Source of the DNA: Delphinapterus leucas
Lineage: Eukaryota; Chordata; Mammalia; Artiodactyla; Monodontidae
Assembly: GCF_002288925.2 (NCBI RefSeq)
Contig: NW_022098049.1
Location: forward strand, 1,753,050-1,817,049
Reading direction: 5' to 3'
DNA length: 64,000 bases
The notes under the pieces are model-generated. The model did no database searches and was not told where the DNA came from. It saw only the letters and a program-made list of their open reading frames with translations. This document shows positions 21,331 to 34,292 of this stretch, in pieces. The position numbers and the translations under genes were made by a program. Each line of letters starts with the position of its first letter. Positions within the stretch are counted from its first letter, which is position 1.

Positions 21331-22589
21331 GGTCCCAGGATGGCTTTGGAAGTGTCTCCCCAGGAGAGCCAAGGAGAGGCCACCCCCGATGCCTTGCACC
21401 CAGGGAATGATGGTCACCTCCCTGACATCTCTGGTTTTGTGTTGTCCTTCTAGGGAAGTCCATCAGAACTGCTGTGCTGATGAAGGGGACACTCTGTCTT
21501 CAAAGAGAGAAGAGAACTTCCGTCCCTGGCTGTGGGCCACCCTGGCCAGAGACTCCAAGTGCAACGCCTTCACTCGTACACACCTCCCCGAGGCCTGGTG
21601 GGAATTGTTCATAGTGCCAAAGTCCTACCACTGCGTTTTCCATGGGTCCTTGTAAATAGTTGGTTCCTGTGCCCAGGCCCCCGCCTCTTGCTGTACTGGA
21701 ACCGATTTGTACAATGTGGGAAAATTTTGTTACCTTTTTAACCAAGGGCAACTTCCTTTTCCAGCACTACCATTGTAAGGTATTTTTCCAGGAGGGAGGG
21801 CTGATCACACGTGCTTTTCTCTTTTTTCCTTTCTTTTTTTTTTTATTTTATTAATTTGGGGGAGGGGGGATGTTAGCATTAGTGCCATTATATCTACTGG
21901 ATTTTAGGTAGGGAGAGTTCATTTTTAAAGGTAGTTTGAAATTTGGGAGATTTCTTCAGGGGAAAGGGCTGGGATTCAGGCATCTGTCTTAACTTGGGGA
22001 GGGTTTTACAGATGACAGATCTTCCAAATCAAATCCATTTCTATTTCTTCCCCAGCCTCCTCTGGGGGTCCCTGTTTAGCCACACACAAGGCTTTCTGAA
22101 CTGCCACCAGGCCGGTCTGGTTTTTTTGATGGCCTGGCCTCAGACCTTGGGCCGAGCCAGCACCCGGAGAACTGGGTAGTGGACAGCTACCCACCCTGAG
22201 CCCCTTTTTAGTGACCAGCAGAAAGGGCTCTCCCGGATGCATTAGCATCATCATTACTTTTGTGAAATTAAAAGAAAAAGAGATCTTCGTGTCTAGATGG
22301 TACAAAGATGAACAGCTTTGGTTTTCATCTCCGTTCCTAGCTGCCTTTTCTCAGTGTGGTATTGGACAAGATTTCAGCTTGAAGCTTCACCACGAATTGC
22401 TTTTTTTGTTTGTTTGTGTGTTTGTTTTGGGCCAATTTTAGTTTCCTGAGTGCACTTTTTTTTTCCCTCAGTTAGTCCTAACTTCTAAAGAAAAACCAGG
22501 AGACATATCTGGTGTAAATGTTGCAGTATGAGCTGTGTTTGCAGTCCCTTCCCCTGCCCACACTGCCCCTCATTTGAGTACACTGCACA

Positions 22590-22595
22590 AATAAA
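22590..22595 (+). terminator. ZHX2: Alternative upstream poly(A) signal of ZHX2
   Basis: A second AATAAA 69 nt before the distal one (cacAATAAAaggtt). It could give a slightly shorter 3' UTR. Confidence 0.4.
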
Positions 22596-22658
22596 AGGTT
22601 AGGGAGTTTGGAGAAAAAAAAACAATTTTTCTAACTTGTTGCTCATTTGTTGTAACTC

Positions 22659-22664
22659 AATAAA
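22659..22664 (+). terminator. ZHX2: Poly(A) signal AATAAA of ZHX2
   Basis: AATAAA in the context aactcAATAAAgcaaag, followed within 20-30 nt by a T-rich stretch. The cleavage site should be at about 22675-22685. Confidence 0.75.
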
Positions 22665-23149
22665 GCAAAGACTACACATTTTTATAACCTTTTCCTCTGC
22701 TCCTGGCTCCTCATTTCTGTCTGGCTCCCAGGGCACAGCCTGAGGGTTCCAACTCACCCATCTGTTTCAAATCCGTTATGACCACACTTCTCATCTTCCG
22801 TCCTGGTGAGGCCTGACAGCGCCGGTGGGACTGTAAAAACAGGGGGTAAGCGTCGACGTGGGAATCTTCATCACATCTCTGTGACATAGAGAAGAAGTGA
22901 GTGACAGGCCCACCCTTCTCCGGGGTCTTCACACATAGACTCATAAAATGCTGCAGAGAAGAGCACAGGCGTGGGAATGAGACATGCCTGCAGGCCACCG
23001 CTTGCTCTCGGGGGACCTCAGGCAAGTCACTTCTGTCCCGGGTTGCTGGTGACTGGGACACTGCCACTTCTCCGAGAAGGCCGGCTTTTGTGTCTCTGAC
23101 CCGGTGAGGTTTAAAAAGCCCCTCGTTGTTCGAGGCGACCCTCGTTTAG

Positions 23150-23315
23150 ACCAGTGCCTTTCGAGCTTGAGCAGGTAGCGGAATCACCTGGAAGGCTGGT
23201 TAGAGTTTCTAACTGAGTAGGTCTGGGTGGACCAGAGAACATCCACTGCTCCCAGGTGAGGCTGGTACTGCCAGCTCGGGGTCCCAACATTGGGAATCTC
23301 TGGTCTAGATGTTTC
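23150..23315 (+). mobile_element. hAT-Charlie-type element (MER5-like)
   Basis: gaatcacctggaaggctggt ... gagtaggtctgggtgg ... cccaggtgaggctggtactg ... gggaatctctggtctag is the pattern of the short MER5-class nonautonomous elements. Confidence 0.65.
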
Positions 23316-24619
23316 ATTTTCACAGGGACTTACAGACTTTTGGGCAGCTTATCCACCCCTCAGCCTCCAAACTCTCCCCATCCACCTCCCCCGCTGCAAA
23401 AAAACTAAAAATCCAACCTGCGCTTTTCTTATTACAAAAACAAAAGTGCCAAGTGGCTGTAGCTGGCTCATCTCCCGCTTCCTGCCTACGCTGCCTTTCC
23501 TGTCTGCGCTCCGAGCCGTGGACCATCCGCAGACCTCATCTCCTCATGCTGTCCTGTCCTTCCAGACCATCAATGAACGTCAGCCCATCCCAGCCCCCTC
23601 CAGCTTCTCCCTGGCAGGCAGCTGCCTTCCCCTCCTGCTAGTTACCGCCCTTGCCGTTCCGCTTGCCACTCTCAAGCGATTTAAGTAAATTCTTCCAGCA
23701 AGGCAGCAGGAGATGCTATTAAATGCCTGAAGAAACCAAAGGGAAAACCTTGCCAGAACTTTTGTCTTTTTATTTTTAATTTCTGCACCAAAGAGAAAGC
23801 TTTGCTAATTGGTTGCAATGAAAATACACAGGGAAAACAGCTGTGCTCTTTTAAGCACCCAGCAAAATCTGACAAGCTACATCTCCCCCCCACCCGGGAA
23901 TGATCAAAGGGTGGCAGAAACTAGGAGAGGGGTTCTTAAGGGGAATACACGGACAGGTGAGGTGGAAGAGAGCCGTGGAGTGGCGTGAACAGCTGCTGTT
24001 TTTGTCTGCCCCGTACCTCTTTGCACTACATCTCTTCCTTTAGGGTTCACTTGTCTCCCCTCCTGTTCATCTGATTCTGAGGGGCTGCCCATCACGGTGA
24101 CCCACTCCCCTCCCACAGGACAAGCCTGGCGCTCCAGCCCCCTGTTCACCGAGCTGGGTGCAGTGTGATGCAGGTGCACTCAGAAGCTGGGAGAGAGCTC
24201 CCTTTTTCCATTGAGATGACGAGTGTGATCTTAGCCTGGAGCCACCAGCATCCAAACCTCCTGCCCGAGAGAGGAAGCCAGTCTGCAGGTAGCAAGAATG
24301 AGGCCGAAAACTCAAGAAAAGAGGCAGAGGAGCAACGGAGGAAGAAAGAGATGATGGTGGTGGTGGTGACAGTGGTGACATCATTCGAGTCCCTGGACCC
24401 TGCCATTCCTGAGGCCAGCTCCCTATCTTTCCAGTTTCATAAAAACCAACACATTGCTCTTTTTGACTTAGGCTAAAAACCTTTTGAATTGGGTTTCTGT
24501 TGCTAGAAACTCGGCATTCGGATGGTTTGATGAGGTTATGAGATAAAAAACAAAGGAAAGACAGTAAGTGTAAACAGCCCCATATAGCTGGTGGCTACTA
24601 TACTGGATGTCCATCTCTA

Positions 24620-24790
24620 AGTCCTTGCTACTCAAGTGTGTTCCCTGGATCAGAAGTGGCAGCATCACCAGGGTGCTTGTTAGAAACGCAGAACCTCCAG
24701 CCCCTACCCCAGACCTGTTGAATCGTAACCTGCAATTTCACACCATCCCCAGGTGACTCAACTGTTCATTCAAGTTTAAGAAACTCTGCT
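24620..24790 (+). mobile_element. hAT-Charlie-type element (MER5-like)
   Basis: ctactcaagtgtgttccctg ... catcaccagggtgcttgtta gaaacgcagaacctccagcc ... ccaggtgactcaactg. Same family pattern as 23150-23315. Confidence 0.65.
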
Positions 24791-25960
24791 CTGAAGGCTC
24801 TGAAGGGCTCCTCGCCAGCCTCTTCCAGCACACTGAGGGCTGGGGGCGAGATGTGATACACCACAGAGCCTGTTTTCAGAGTGTAGACTCCAAGGCCTTG
24901 GGGAGCAGGAAGGCAGAGGCAGCAACAGGATGGAGATCATGTGGTACCCCAGGTGCGGGTGCCCTTGTCCTTCCAGACCACCTGGTGCACAGCTACTTCT
25001 AGCCAACAGCATGCGGAAATGACAGCTCTCACTGGCCTGCCACAATACAAGCTGGAGAGAACTGGGAGAGACGTCAGTTCCCTCCTACTGATTTCTGAAA
25101 GCTCCCATCTGGAGCACCTAACAGCTGGATGTACTTACAAACCACAGTAGAGGCACCATCATTACCCCTGGGCGCTTGATCAATAAGAATGAATAAAAAA
25201 GACATCCAAGTACATTGCATGACATGTTGCAAGTCGGGTATCCTGTAGAGTGTAGGAGGCGCATTGCCCTGGACTTTGAGGAAGGGAGATGACAAAGGTC
25301 TCCATCAGTAACTCGCATACCATCTCCTAGAACCAGCCCCCAAAGCATTACAGACTGCCTCAGTCTGGATCCTTGAGAAAAAGAGACAGAACACTTAAAC
25401 TGGGAAATCTAAGGGAAGTGCATTAAATGGATGTCCACACGGTGTGGGCAGGGCTTGGGGAAGCCAACAAGGGAGGATGTAGAGATCTTGGCCTGAAGGT
25501 GTAAGGGATGGGGCAGTTACTGGAACCTGTAAAGGATACATGCCTTCAATAAACCATGGTGACCCGGCAGGGGGAGAATCTGGGGAACAAATACCCTGAC
25601 ATCATTCTCCTCCTATCCTCTGCCCTCCTGCCACTTCCTCCCAATGGCCAAACCCAACCAGAAGTCAGAGGGTAAGGGGATCTGTTGGTCCAGTCCATCA
25701 GAGTCTGCCTCTCAGCACACAGAGCAGGTGGGAAAAGGGTGGGGGGGAGGGAACAGATGGTCCAGCGCACACATCGATCTATGGGCTGGACCAAAGATGA
25801 CAAATACACACCAAGGATGCTATATGCCCCACTCATGGCAAACATTAATAATCAACTGAAGCGTCTTTGGCTGCTGGGCTTCGACGGCCTTCACAATACT
25901 GAACACAGAGCCTCACCTTGAATCTATTAACCTTGGAACATGAGATGACACATTGGGTGC

Positions 25961-26450
25961 GTGCCCCTGGTTGCCTAGCTAGTATCCATTCCCTCATTCT
26001 TCCTCACTAACAGAACCAAGATATTACCCAGGCACTGACATACCCCAGTCCCAGGTCAGAAACTCAATTTCCCTTGCAGCCAGGAGCGGCCAATGAGATG
26101 CACACAGAAGGCTCTTGCATAGCTGGTGCCTGTCTTCTTCCTCCCTTGTTCTTACCTTGTGTGCACTGCTGATCTTGAGACTACATCCTTAATAGCTTCT
26201 TTGAGCCCCTGAACCAGTGCCACAGCTGAAAGTTTTCAAACATCTTGATATGTGAGAAAAATATCTATTCGTTTAATCCACCACTCATTGTATTTGTCTG
26301 ATACTTGCATTCAAATGTGCTCGTGACACAAAACTTTTGTGCCATCCTTAGACTGGATATCAATCCTCTCACTCATGCATGAGTTCATTTATACCTGTGC
26401 CAATTGCCAGGTGAGAGATAAGTTATGTATAGTCTCCCTCCTCAAGGAAA
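25961..26450. other. Intergenic, possible old LTR remnant
   Basis: The 25970-26330 stretch (cagccaggagcggccaatga, ccactcattgtatttgtctg) has the look of an old LTR, but I cannot name the family. No gene. Confidence 0.3.
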
Positions 26451-26460
26451 CTTGATATAT

Positions 26461-26682
26461 ATATATATACTTGTTTTTTTGGGTTTTTTTGCGGTACGCG
26501 GGCCTCTCACTGTTGTGGCCTCTCCCGTTGCAGAGCACAGGCTCCAGACACGCAGGCTCAGCGGCCATGGCCCACAGGCCCAGCCGCTCCGCAGCATGTG
26601 GGATCTTCCCGGACCGGGGCACGAACCCGTGTCCCCTGCATCGGCAGGCGGACTCCCAACCACTGCACCACCAGGGAAGCCC
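26461..26682 (-). mobile_element. CHR-2 SINE (minus)
   Basis: GCGGTACGCGGGCCTCTCAC ... CACCACCAGGGAAGCCC on the plus strand. Left flank cttgatatatat (26451) and right flank cttgatctatat (26683) are the target duplication, with (TA)n growth on the left. Confidence 0.92.
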
Positions 26683-26699
26683 CTTGATCTATATTTTGA

Positions 26700-27954
26700 A
26701 GGATGAGTAGGAGCTGGCCAAATGGATAAATCAGAGGAAGGCACAAGATGCAGAAGTGAAAGAGTGTATATATACAATGTCAGGGTGTTACGTAGTAGAA
26801 ATCCAACGAGGAGGCTATAACGTGTAACAAAAGAAGAAACCATCAGTTTTCAACAACCGACTTTGAAAAGCAACCAAGTCACACTGATTCAAACCCAGTC
26901 ATAAAAAAACAGAAGTGATTATCCACTTGGAAAGACCCTGAATAACTGCCAAAGAATTATGCTATTTGCTTGTATGATGGGAAATCAAAAAGTGTTTGGG
27001 ATTTACCAAGATGAGTAAAATGTTGTATAAAACTGATGTAAAGTGAAACAAAATACATTCGAAGTCTTTTACCTTGGACTTGCTTCCCATGGCTGAGTTT
27101 GGGTCACAAACCTTGGGATCAGGTCCATCTGTCCAAAGGATGTCCCAACTCCTTCCCCAGTCTCTTCCTCTGCCCACTCTGGTCTGCTTGCTGATTGGTG
27201 AGCACTCCCTGGGTCCACACAGTTTCTCCTCTCAGAATGTGCCCCTTCCCCATTTCTTCCAGTCCCAGTTGAAGTTTCACCAGACCAAAGAAAGGTACAT
27301 CTTGTGCGACAGAGAGGCTGGATTTAAGGAAGACACACATACCCCAACTGGCTCTCTGGAAGCCCTGCTGCACTGAACTCCTGCATCAATGGGATGTAGT
27401 TCTCGATCTAACCACATATGGGTTAGTTGTTCAGTCTCCTCTTTGTGTTATGCTCCTCCTGGCCAGGAAATGTACTGAACATCTGTCCAGTATTCCTTCC
27501 CCATCTCTTTCAGCAACACTCACACCCCTTCCCACTGGGAGAGTCTTCTACAGACCTGCTCTTTCCCTGTGTCAACTCTAAGATGTTGGTGTGGCACCAG
27601 CACAGGACAGGATCCTTCTGTCCATGGGTAGTCATGTGATTCAGACCTAACCAATCGTAGCACTATCTCTGACCTCAGTGAGTGCCCAAGGGGTACACAC
27701 ATGACCCAAGCTGGGCCAATCAGAGTCTTTCCTGAGGTTTAAAGAAATTGAAGCAGGGGGAGGGGAGAGAGAGAGAAAGAGATAGAAAAAAAGACAGAAG
27801 CAAGGAGAGAGAGAGAGAGAAATGACATCATTTTAGTATTTAGATCCAGTCAACCTTAAAGTTAGATACATCCCATCTTCCCCCAGTTATGTGTCAACAG
27901 ATCCTCCTTTTGCTTAAAAATTAGTTTGAGTTGCATTACTTCATTCAGAAATGA
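26700..27954. other. Intergenic, no gene
   Basis: Unique-looking DNA with possible LTR-like sequence at 27630-27760 (gggccaatcagagtctttcc) and a (GA)n-rich stretch at 27757-27822. Nothing else recognised. Confidence 0.4.
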
Positions 27955-28265
27955 GGGACTTCCCTGGTGGCACAGTGGTTAAGAATCCATCTGCCAATGC
28001 AGGGGACAAGGGTTCAATCCCTGGTCCAGGAAGATCCCACATGTCGTGGAGCAACTAAGCCCGTGTGCCACAACTACTGAGCCCATGTGCCACAACTACT
28101 GAAGCCAGCGCACCTAGAGCCCATACTCCACAACAAGAGAAGCCGCCGCAATGAGAAGCCCGTGCACCGCAACGAAGAGTAGCCCCCATTCGCCGCAACT
28201 AGAGAAAGCCCACACGCAGCAACAAAGACCCAACGCAGCCAAAAATAAAATAATTTTTTTTTAAA
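27955..28265 (+). mobile_element. CHR-1 SINE, full length
   Basis: GGGACTTCCCTGGTGGCACA head, B box, several cacaactactgagcc units, aacgaagagtagcccccatt, and the tail gacccaacgcagccaaaaat. The older, longer CHR type. Confidence 0.92.
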
Positions 28266-28356
28266 AAATGAAAGAGTTATGACTAAAACCCATACTCTTA
28301 CCCTACTGCCCAGCACACGTCTGCTGAACTGATAACAAGTAAAAATGCAAGGGCAA

Positions 28357-28556
28357 GAAGAGACTGAAAAGGAAGAGTAGGCTGCTGCTGAAAGGTTGCA
28401 CCCAAGCAGGAATTTCAGGCTAGATGGACTGCTCCAGCTTTCATGTTTACTGCTCCCCAACCTGAGGTTGCAGACGGGCCTGAAGGCATGCTGGTCCCCT
28501 CGGTTCCTGCGCAGCGATTTCCTACTGAAGCCTGGTCTGCAGCTCCTCCTGCTGCT
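28357..28556 (+). pseudogene. RPSA: RPSA (40S ribosomal protein SA) processed-pseudogene fragment
   Basis: In the plus frame the stretch reads, with small gaps, like the C-terminal end of RPSA (laminin receptor/40S uS2): FQ-x2[17 protein letters not shown] (about 28419-28476), then [20 protein letters not shown] (about 28480-28540). The real protein has closely similar WTAPAPEFTAAQPEVADW and VPSVPIQQFPTEDWSA (family knowledge). It is broken: an in-frame TAG replaces a Gln codon at 28378, and an internal segment is lost. It has no introns, starts abruptly at about 28357, and ends before the true C-terminus with no poly-A. An L1 follows downstream in the same orientation; see findings for the possible chimeric origin. 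Confidence 0.8.
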
Positions 28557-29390
28557 CTGATGGGGCCTCACCTTTCATGATGAGAATATCTTCCAGGAGA
28601 ACATGGTGTCCTTTGGCACAGGGCTAACTAAGCACTTGGCCCGGTAAGGATCCTGCAGGAGCCACAGGAGCCACTGAAGCTGCAGGCCAACTGGTGTCTC
28701 ACACCACCCTGGTGAGCCAGCAGCCTCTGGAGCAAGACCAGCTCACTCACAGTTCCCTGACTCTGCACTTACTGTCATGGAACTTTGACAGAAGAATTGC
28801 TGCTCCCCCCTCCAGAGCCCTCCAAAGCCCAACTGTCTCAAGGGAATTTACTCTTCATATCTTCAGTAGAGTCAACCTCTCTGTAGTTAATGCCATGTGG
28901 CTGACAGGGTCTTGGTGCTCTGGCCAGGTGTCAGGCCTGTGCCTCTGACGTGGGAGAGCCAAGTTCAGGACATTGGTCCACCAGAGACCTCCCAGCTCCA
29001 TGTAATATCAAATGGTGAAAGCTCTCCCAGAGATCTCCATCTCAACTCTAAGACCCAGCTCCACTCAACGACCAGCAAGCTACAGTGCTGGATACCCTAT
29101 GCCAAACAACTAGCAAGACAGGAAAAAAACCCACCCATTAGCAGAGAGGCTGCCTAAAATCATAATAAGGTCACAGACACCCCAAAACATACCACCGGAT
29201 GTGGTCCTGCCCACAAGAAAGACAAGATCCAACCTCATCCACCAGAACACAGGTACCAGTCCCATCCACCAGGAAGCCTACACAACCCACTGAACCAACC
29301 TTAGCCACTGGTGTCAGACACCAAAAACAATGGGAACTATGAACATGCAGCCTGCAAAAAGGAGACCCCAAACACAGTAACTTAAGCAAA

Positions 29391-30112
29391 ATGAGAAGAC
29401 AGAGAAACAGACAGAAGATGAAGAAGCAAGGTAACAAAACCCACCACACGAAAACAAATGAAGAGGAAATAGGCAGTCTACCTGAAAAAGAATGCAGAGT
29501 AATGATAGTAAAGATGATCCAAAATCTTGGGAATAGAATGGAGAAAATACAAGAAACATTTAACAAGGACCTAGAAGAACTAAAGAGCAAACAAACAATG
29601 ATGAACAACACAATAAATGAAATTAAAAATTCTCTAGAAGGAATCAATACCAGAATAACTGAGGCAGAAGAACAGATAAGTGACCTGAAAGATAAAATAG
29701 TAGAAATAACTACCACAGAGTAGAATAAAGAAAAAAGAATGAAAAGAATTGAGGACAGTCTCAGAGACCTCTGGGACAACGTTAAACACACCAACATTCG
29801 AATTATAGGGGTCCCAGAAGAAGAGAAAAAGAAAGGGACTGAGAAAATATTTGAAGAGATTATAGTTGAAAACTTCCCTAATTTGGGAAAGGAAATAGTC
29901 AAGTCCAGGAAGTGCAGAGAGTCCCATACAGAATAAATCCAAGGAGAAGCACACCAAGACACATATTAATCAAACTATCAAAAATTAAATACAAAGAAAA
30001 GATATTAAAAGCAGCAAGGGAAAAACAACAAATAACACACAAGGGAATCCCCATAAGGTTAACAGCTGATCTTTCAGCAGAAACTCTGCAAGCCAGAACA
30101 TATTTAAAGTGA
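29391..30112 (+). pseudogene. L1 ORF1 remnant
   Basis: Opens with MRRQRNRQKMKKQGNKTH and continues with the coiled coil (about 29500-29720). A TAG at 29721-29723 interrupts it; the same frame resumes as NKEKRMKRIEDSLRDLWDN up to TAA at 29935-29937, while the true frame shifts at about 29905 to that of 29912. The C-terminal part (LTADLSAETLQAR) then ends early. Not translatable as a whole. Confidence 0.88.
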
Positions 30113-30324
30113 TGAAAGGGGAAAACCTACAACCAAGATTACTCTACCCAGCAAGGATCTCATTCAGATTCGACAGAGAAATTGAAACCTTTACAGAGAA
30201 GCAAAAGCTAAGAGAATTTAGCACCACCAAACCAGCTTTACAACAAATGCTAAAGGAACTTTTCTAGGCGGGAAACACAAGAGAGGAAAAGACCTACAAA
30301 AACAAACCCAAAACAATTAAAAAA

Positions 30325-33300
30325 ATGATAATAGGAACATACATATCGATAACTACCTTAAATGTAAATGGATTAAATGCTCCAACCAAAAGACATAGAC
30401 TGGCTGAATGGATACAAAAACAAGACCCGTATATATGCTGTCTACAAGAGGCCCACTTCAGACCTAGGGACACATACAGATTGAAAGTGAGGGGATGGAA
30501 AAAGATATTCCATGCAAGTGGATATCAACAGAAAGCTGGACTAGCAATTCTCATATCAGACAATATAGACTTTAAAATAGGGCCTCCCTGGTGGCGCAGC
30601 AGTTGAGAGTCTGCCTGCCGATGCAGGGGACACAGGTTCATGCCCCGGTCTGGGAAGATCTCACATGCCGCGGAGCGGCTGGGCCCGTGAGCCATGGCCG
30701 CTGAGCCTGCACGTCCGGAGCCTGTGCTCAGCAATGGGAGGGGCCACAACAGTGAGAGGCCCGCATACCGCAAAAAAAAAATAAAATAAAATAAATAAAG
30801 ACTATTACAAGAGACAAAGAAGGACACTACATAATGATCAAGGGATCAATCCAAGAAGAAGATATAACAATTGTACATATTTATGCACCCAACATACATA
30901 AGGCAAATGATAACAGCCATAAAAGGGGAAATCAAAGGTAACACAGTCATAGTAGGGGACTTTAACACCCTACTTTCACCAATGGACAGATCACCGAAAA
31001 TGAAAATAAATAAGGAAACACAAGCTTTAAATGACACATTAAACAAGGTGGACTTAATTGATATTTATAGGACATTCCATCCAAAAACAACAGAATACAC
31101 TTTCTTCTCAAGTGCTCATGGAGCATTCTCCAGGATAGATCATATCTTGGGTCACAAATCAAGCCTTGGTAAATTTAAGTAAATTGAAATCATATCAAGT
31201 ATCTTTTCTGACCACAACACTATGCTGTAAAAAATACAAACACATGGAGGCTAAACAATACACTGCTAAATAACCAAGAGATCACTGAAGGAATCAAAGA
31301 GGAAATCAAAAAATACCTACAAACAAATGACAATGAAAACACGACGAACCAAAACCTATGGGATGCAGCAAAAGCAGTTCTAAGAGGGAACTTTATAGCA
31401 ATACAATCCTACCTCAAGAAACAAGAAACATCTCAATAAAAAACCTAACCTTACACCTATAGCAATTAGGCAAAGAAGAACAATAAAACCCCAAAGTTAA
31501 CAAAAGGAAAGAAATCATAAAGATCAGATCAGAAATAAATGAAAAAGAAATGAAGGAAACGATAGCAAAGATCAATAAAACTAAAAGCTGGTTCTTTGAG
31601 AAGATAAACAAAATTGATAAACCATTAGCCAGACTCATCAAGAAAAAAAGGGAGACGACTCAAATCAATACAATTAGAAATGAAAAAGGAGAAGTAACAA
31701 CTGACACTGCAGAAATACAAAGGATCATGAGAGATTACTACAAGCAACTCTATGCCAATAAAATGGACAACCTGGAAAAAATGGACAAATTCTTAGAAAA
31801 GCACAACCTTCTGAGATTGAACCAGGAAGAAATAGAAAATATAAACAGACCAATCGCAAGCACTGAAATTGAGACTGTGATTAAAAATCTTCCAACAAAC
31901 AAAAGCCCAGGGCCCGGTGCGTTCACAGGCGAATTTTATCAAACATTTAGAGAAGAGCTAACACCTATCCTTCTCAAATTCTTCCAAAATATAGCAGAGT
32001 GAGGAACACTCCCAAACTCATTCTACAAGGCCACCATCACCCTGATACCAAAACCAGACAAAGATGTCACAAAGAAAGAAAATTACAGGCCAGTATCAGT
32101 GATGAACATAGAAGCAAAAATCCTCAACAAAATACTAGCAAACAGAATCCAACAGCACACTAAAAGTATCATACACCATAATCAAGTGGGGTTTATCCCA
32201 GGAATGCAAGGATTCTTCAATATACTCAAATCAATCAATGTGATAAACCATATTAACAAATTGAAGGAGAAAAACCATATGATTATCTCAATAGATGCAG
32301 AAAAAGCTTTCAACAAAATTCAACACCGATTTATGATAAAAACTCTCCACAAAGTAGGAATAGAGGGAACTTAGCTCAACATAATAAAGGCCATATATGA
32401 CAAACCCACAGCCAACATCATTCTCAATGGTGAAAAACTGAAAGCATTTCCTCTAAGATCAGGAACAAGAGTAGGTTGTCCACTCTCACCACTATTATTC
32501 AACATAGTTTTGGAAGTTTTAGCCACAGCAATCAGAGAAGAAAAAGAAATAAAAGTAATCCAAATTAGAAAAGAAGAAGTAAAGCTGTCACTGTTTGCAG
32601 ATGACATGATACTATACATAGAGAATACTAAAGATGCTATCACAAAATGACTAAAGCTAATCAATGAATTTGGTAAAGTATCAGGATACAAACTTAAGGC
32701 ACAGAAATCTCTTACATTCCTATACACTAATGATGAAAAATCTGAAAGAGAAATTAAGGAAACACTCCCATTTACCACTGCAACAAAAAGAATAAAATAC
32801 CTAGCAAGAAACCTACCTAAGGAGACAAAAGAAAACTATAGGACACTAATGAAAGAAATTAAAGATGATACAAACAGATGGAAAGATATACCATATTCTT
32901 GAACTGGAAGAATCAACATTGTGAAAATGACTCTACTACCCAAAGCAATCTACAGATTCAAGGCAATCCCTTTCAAACTACCAATGGCATTTTTCACAGA
33001 ACTACAACAAAAAATTTCACAATTTGTATGGAAACACAAAAGACCCAAATAGCCAAAGCAATCTTGAGAAAGAAAAACGGAGCTGGAGGAATCAGGCTCC
33101 CTGACTTCAGGCTATACTACAAAGCTACAGTAATCAAGATAGTATGGTACTGGCACAAAAACAGATATATAGATCATTGAAACAGGATAGAAAACCCAGA
33201 GATAAACCCACGCACATATGGTCACCTTATATTTGATAAAGGAGGCAAGAATATACAATGGAGAAAAGACAGCCTCTTCAATAAGTGGTGCTGGGAAAAC

Positions 33301-34292
33301 TGGACAGCTACATGTAAAAGAATGAAATTAGAACACTACCTAACATCATACACAAAAATAAACTCAAAATGGATTAAAGATCTAAATGTAAGGCCAGACA
33401 CTATCAAACTCTTAGAGGAAAACATAGGCAGAACACTCTATGACATAAAGCACAGCAAGATCCTTTCTGACCCACCTCCTAGAGAAATGGAAATAAAAAC
33501 AAAAATAAACAAATGGGACCTAATGAAACTTCAAAGCTTTTGCACAGCAAAGAAAACCATAAACAAGACGAAAAGACAGCCCTCAGAATGGGAGAAAATA
33601 TTTGCAAATGAAGCAACTGACAAAGGATTAATCTCCAAAACTTACAAGCAGCTCATGCAGCTCAATATCAAAAAAACAAACAACCCAATCCAAAAATGGG
33701 CAGAAGACCTAAATAGACATTTCTCCAAAGAAGATAAACAGATTGCCAACAAACACATGAAAGGATGCTCAACGTCACTAATCATTAGAGAAATGCAAGT
33801 CAAAACTACAATGAGGTATCACCGCACACTGGTCAGAATGGCCATCATCAAAAAATCTACAAACAATAAATGCTGGAAAGGGTGTGGAGAAAAGGAAACC
33901 CTCTTGCACAGTTGGTGGGAATGTAAATTGATACAGCCACTATGGAGAACAGTATGGAGGTTCCTTAAAAAACTAAAAATAGAACTACCATATGACCCAG
34001 CAATCCCACTACTGGGCATATACCCTGAGAAAACCATAATTCAAAAAGAGTCATGTACCACAATGTTCATTGCAGCTCTATTTACAATAGCCAGGACATG
34101 GAAGCAACCTAAGTGTCCATCAACAGATGAATGGATAAAGAAGATGTGACACATATATACAATGGAATATTACTCAGCCGTAAAAAGAAACGAAATTGAG
34201 TTATTTGTAGTGAGGTGGATGGACCTAGAGTCTGTCACACAGCGTGAAGTAAGTCAGAAAGAGAAAAACAAATACCATACGCTAACACATAT
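30325..34292 (+). pseudogene. L1 ORF2 remnant
   Basis: The endonuclease part starts at 30325 and is split by the SINE at 30580-30797. It resumes at about 30850, with a further frameshift near 30900, and is in frame with its start again from about 30910 to a stop at 31180. The reverse-transcriptase part lies in another frame (31550-32374), then FADDMIL at 32594 and the C-terminal part at 33322-34149. TGA 34147-34149 replaces the Trp of KKMW; the residual tail runs to about 34290. Confidence 0.88.
30580..30797 (+). mobile_element. CHR-2 SINE inserted in L1 ORF2
   Basis: ggcctccctggtggcgcagc head, GCGGAGCGGCTGGGCCCGTG body, A-rich tail. It interrupts the L1 sequence gactttaaaata/aagactatt. The duplication is hidden in A/T-rich sequence. 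Confidence 0.93.

Larger units (their letters stand above)
21332..22682 (+). other. ZHX2: ZHX2 terminal exon, 3' UTR
   Basis: Begins after a pyrimidine tract and AG (tttgtctctcctccag, AG at 21330-21331) and runs to just past an AATAAA. The length of about 1.35 kb fits the 3' UTR size I recall for ZHX2. The stretch holds no recognisable interspersed repeat, unlike its flanks, which is typical of conserved UTR. The 5' edge is a prediction from the splice signal; an alternative AG lies at 21310-21311. Confidence 0.75.
22683..25960. other. Intergenic, downstream of ZHX2
   Basis: Two hAT-like elements are listed separately. The rest is single-copy-looking and includes a (TGG)n-rich patch at 24352-24380. 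Reading frames here are short and lack family resemblance, so no gene is supported. Confidence 0.45.

Noticed and set aside
29171..29962. 263-codon open frame on the minus strand
   Set aside because: It is the antisense of L1 ORF1/5' UTR, rich in Phe/Leu/Ser as expected from A-rich sense sequence; no independent family resemblance.
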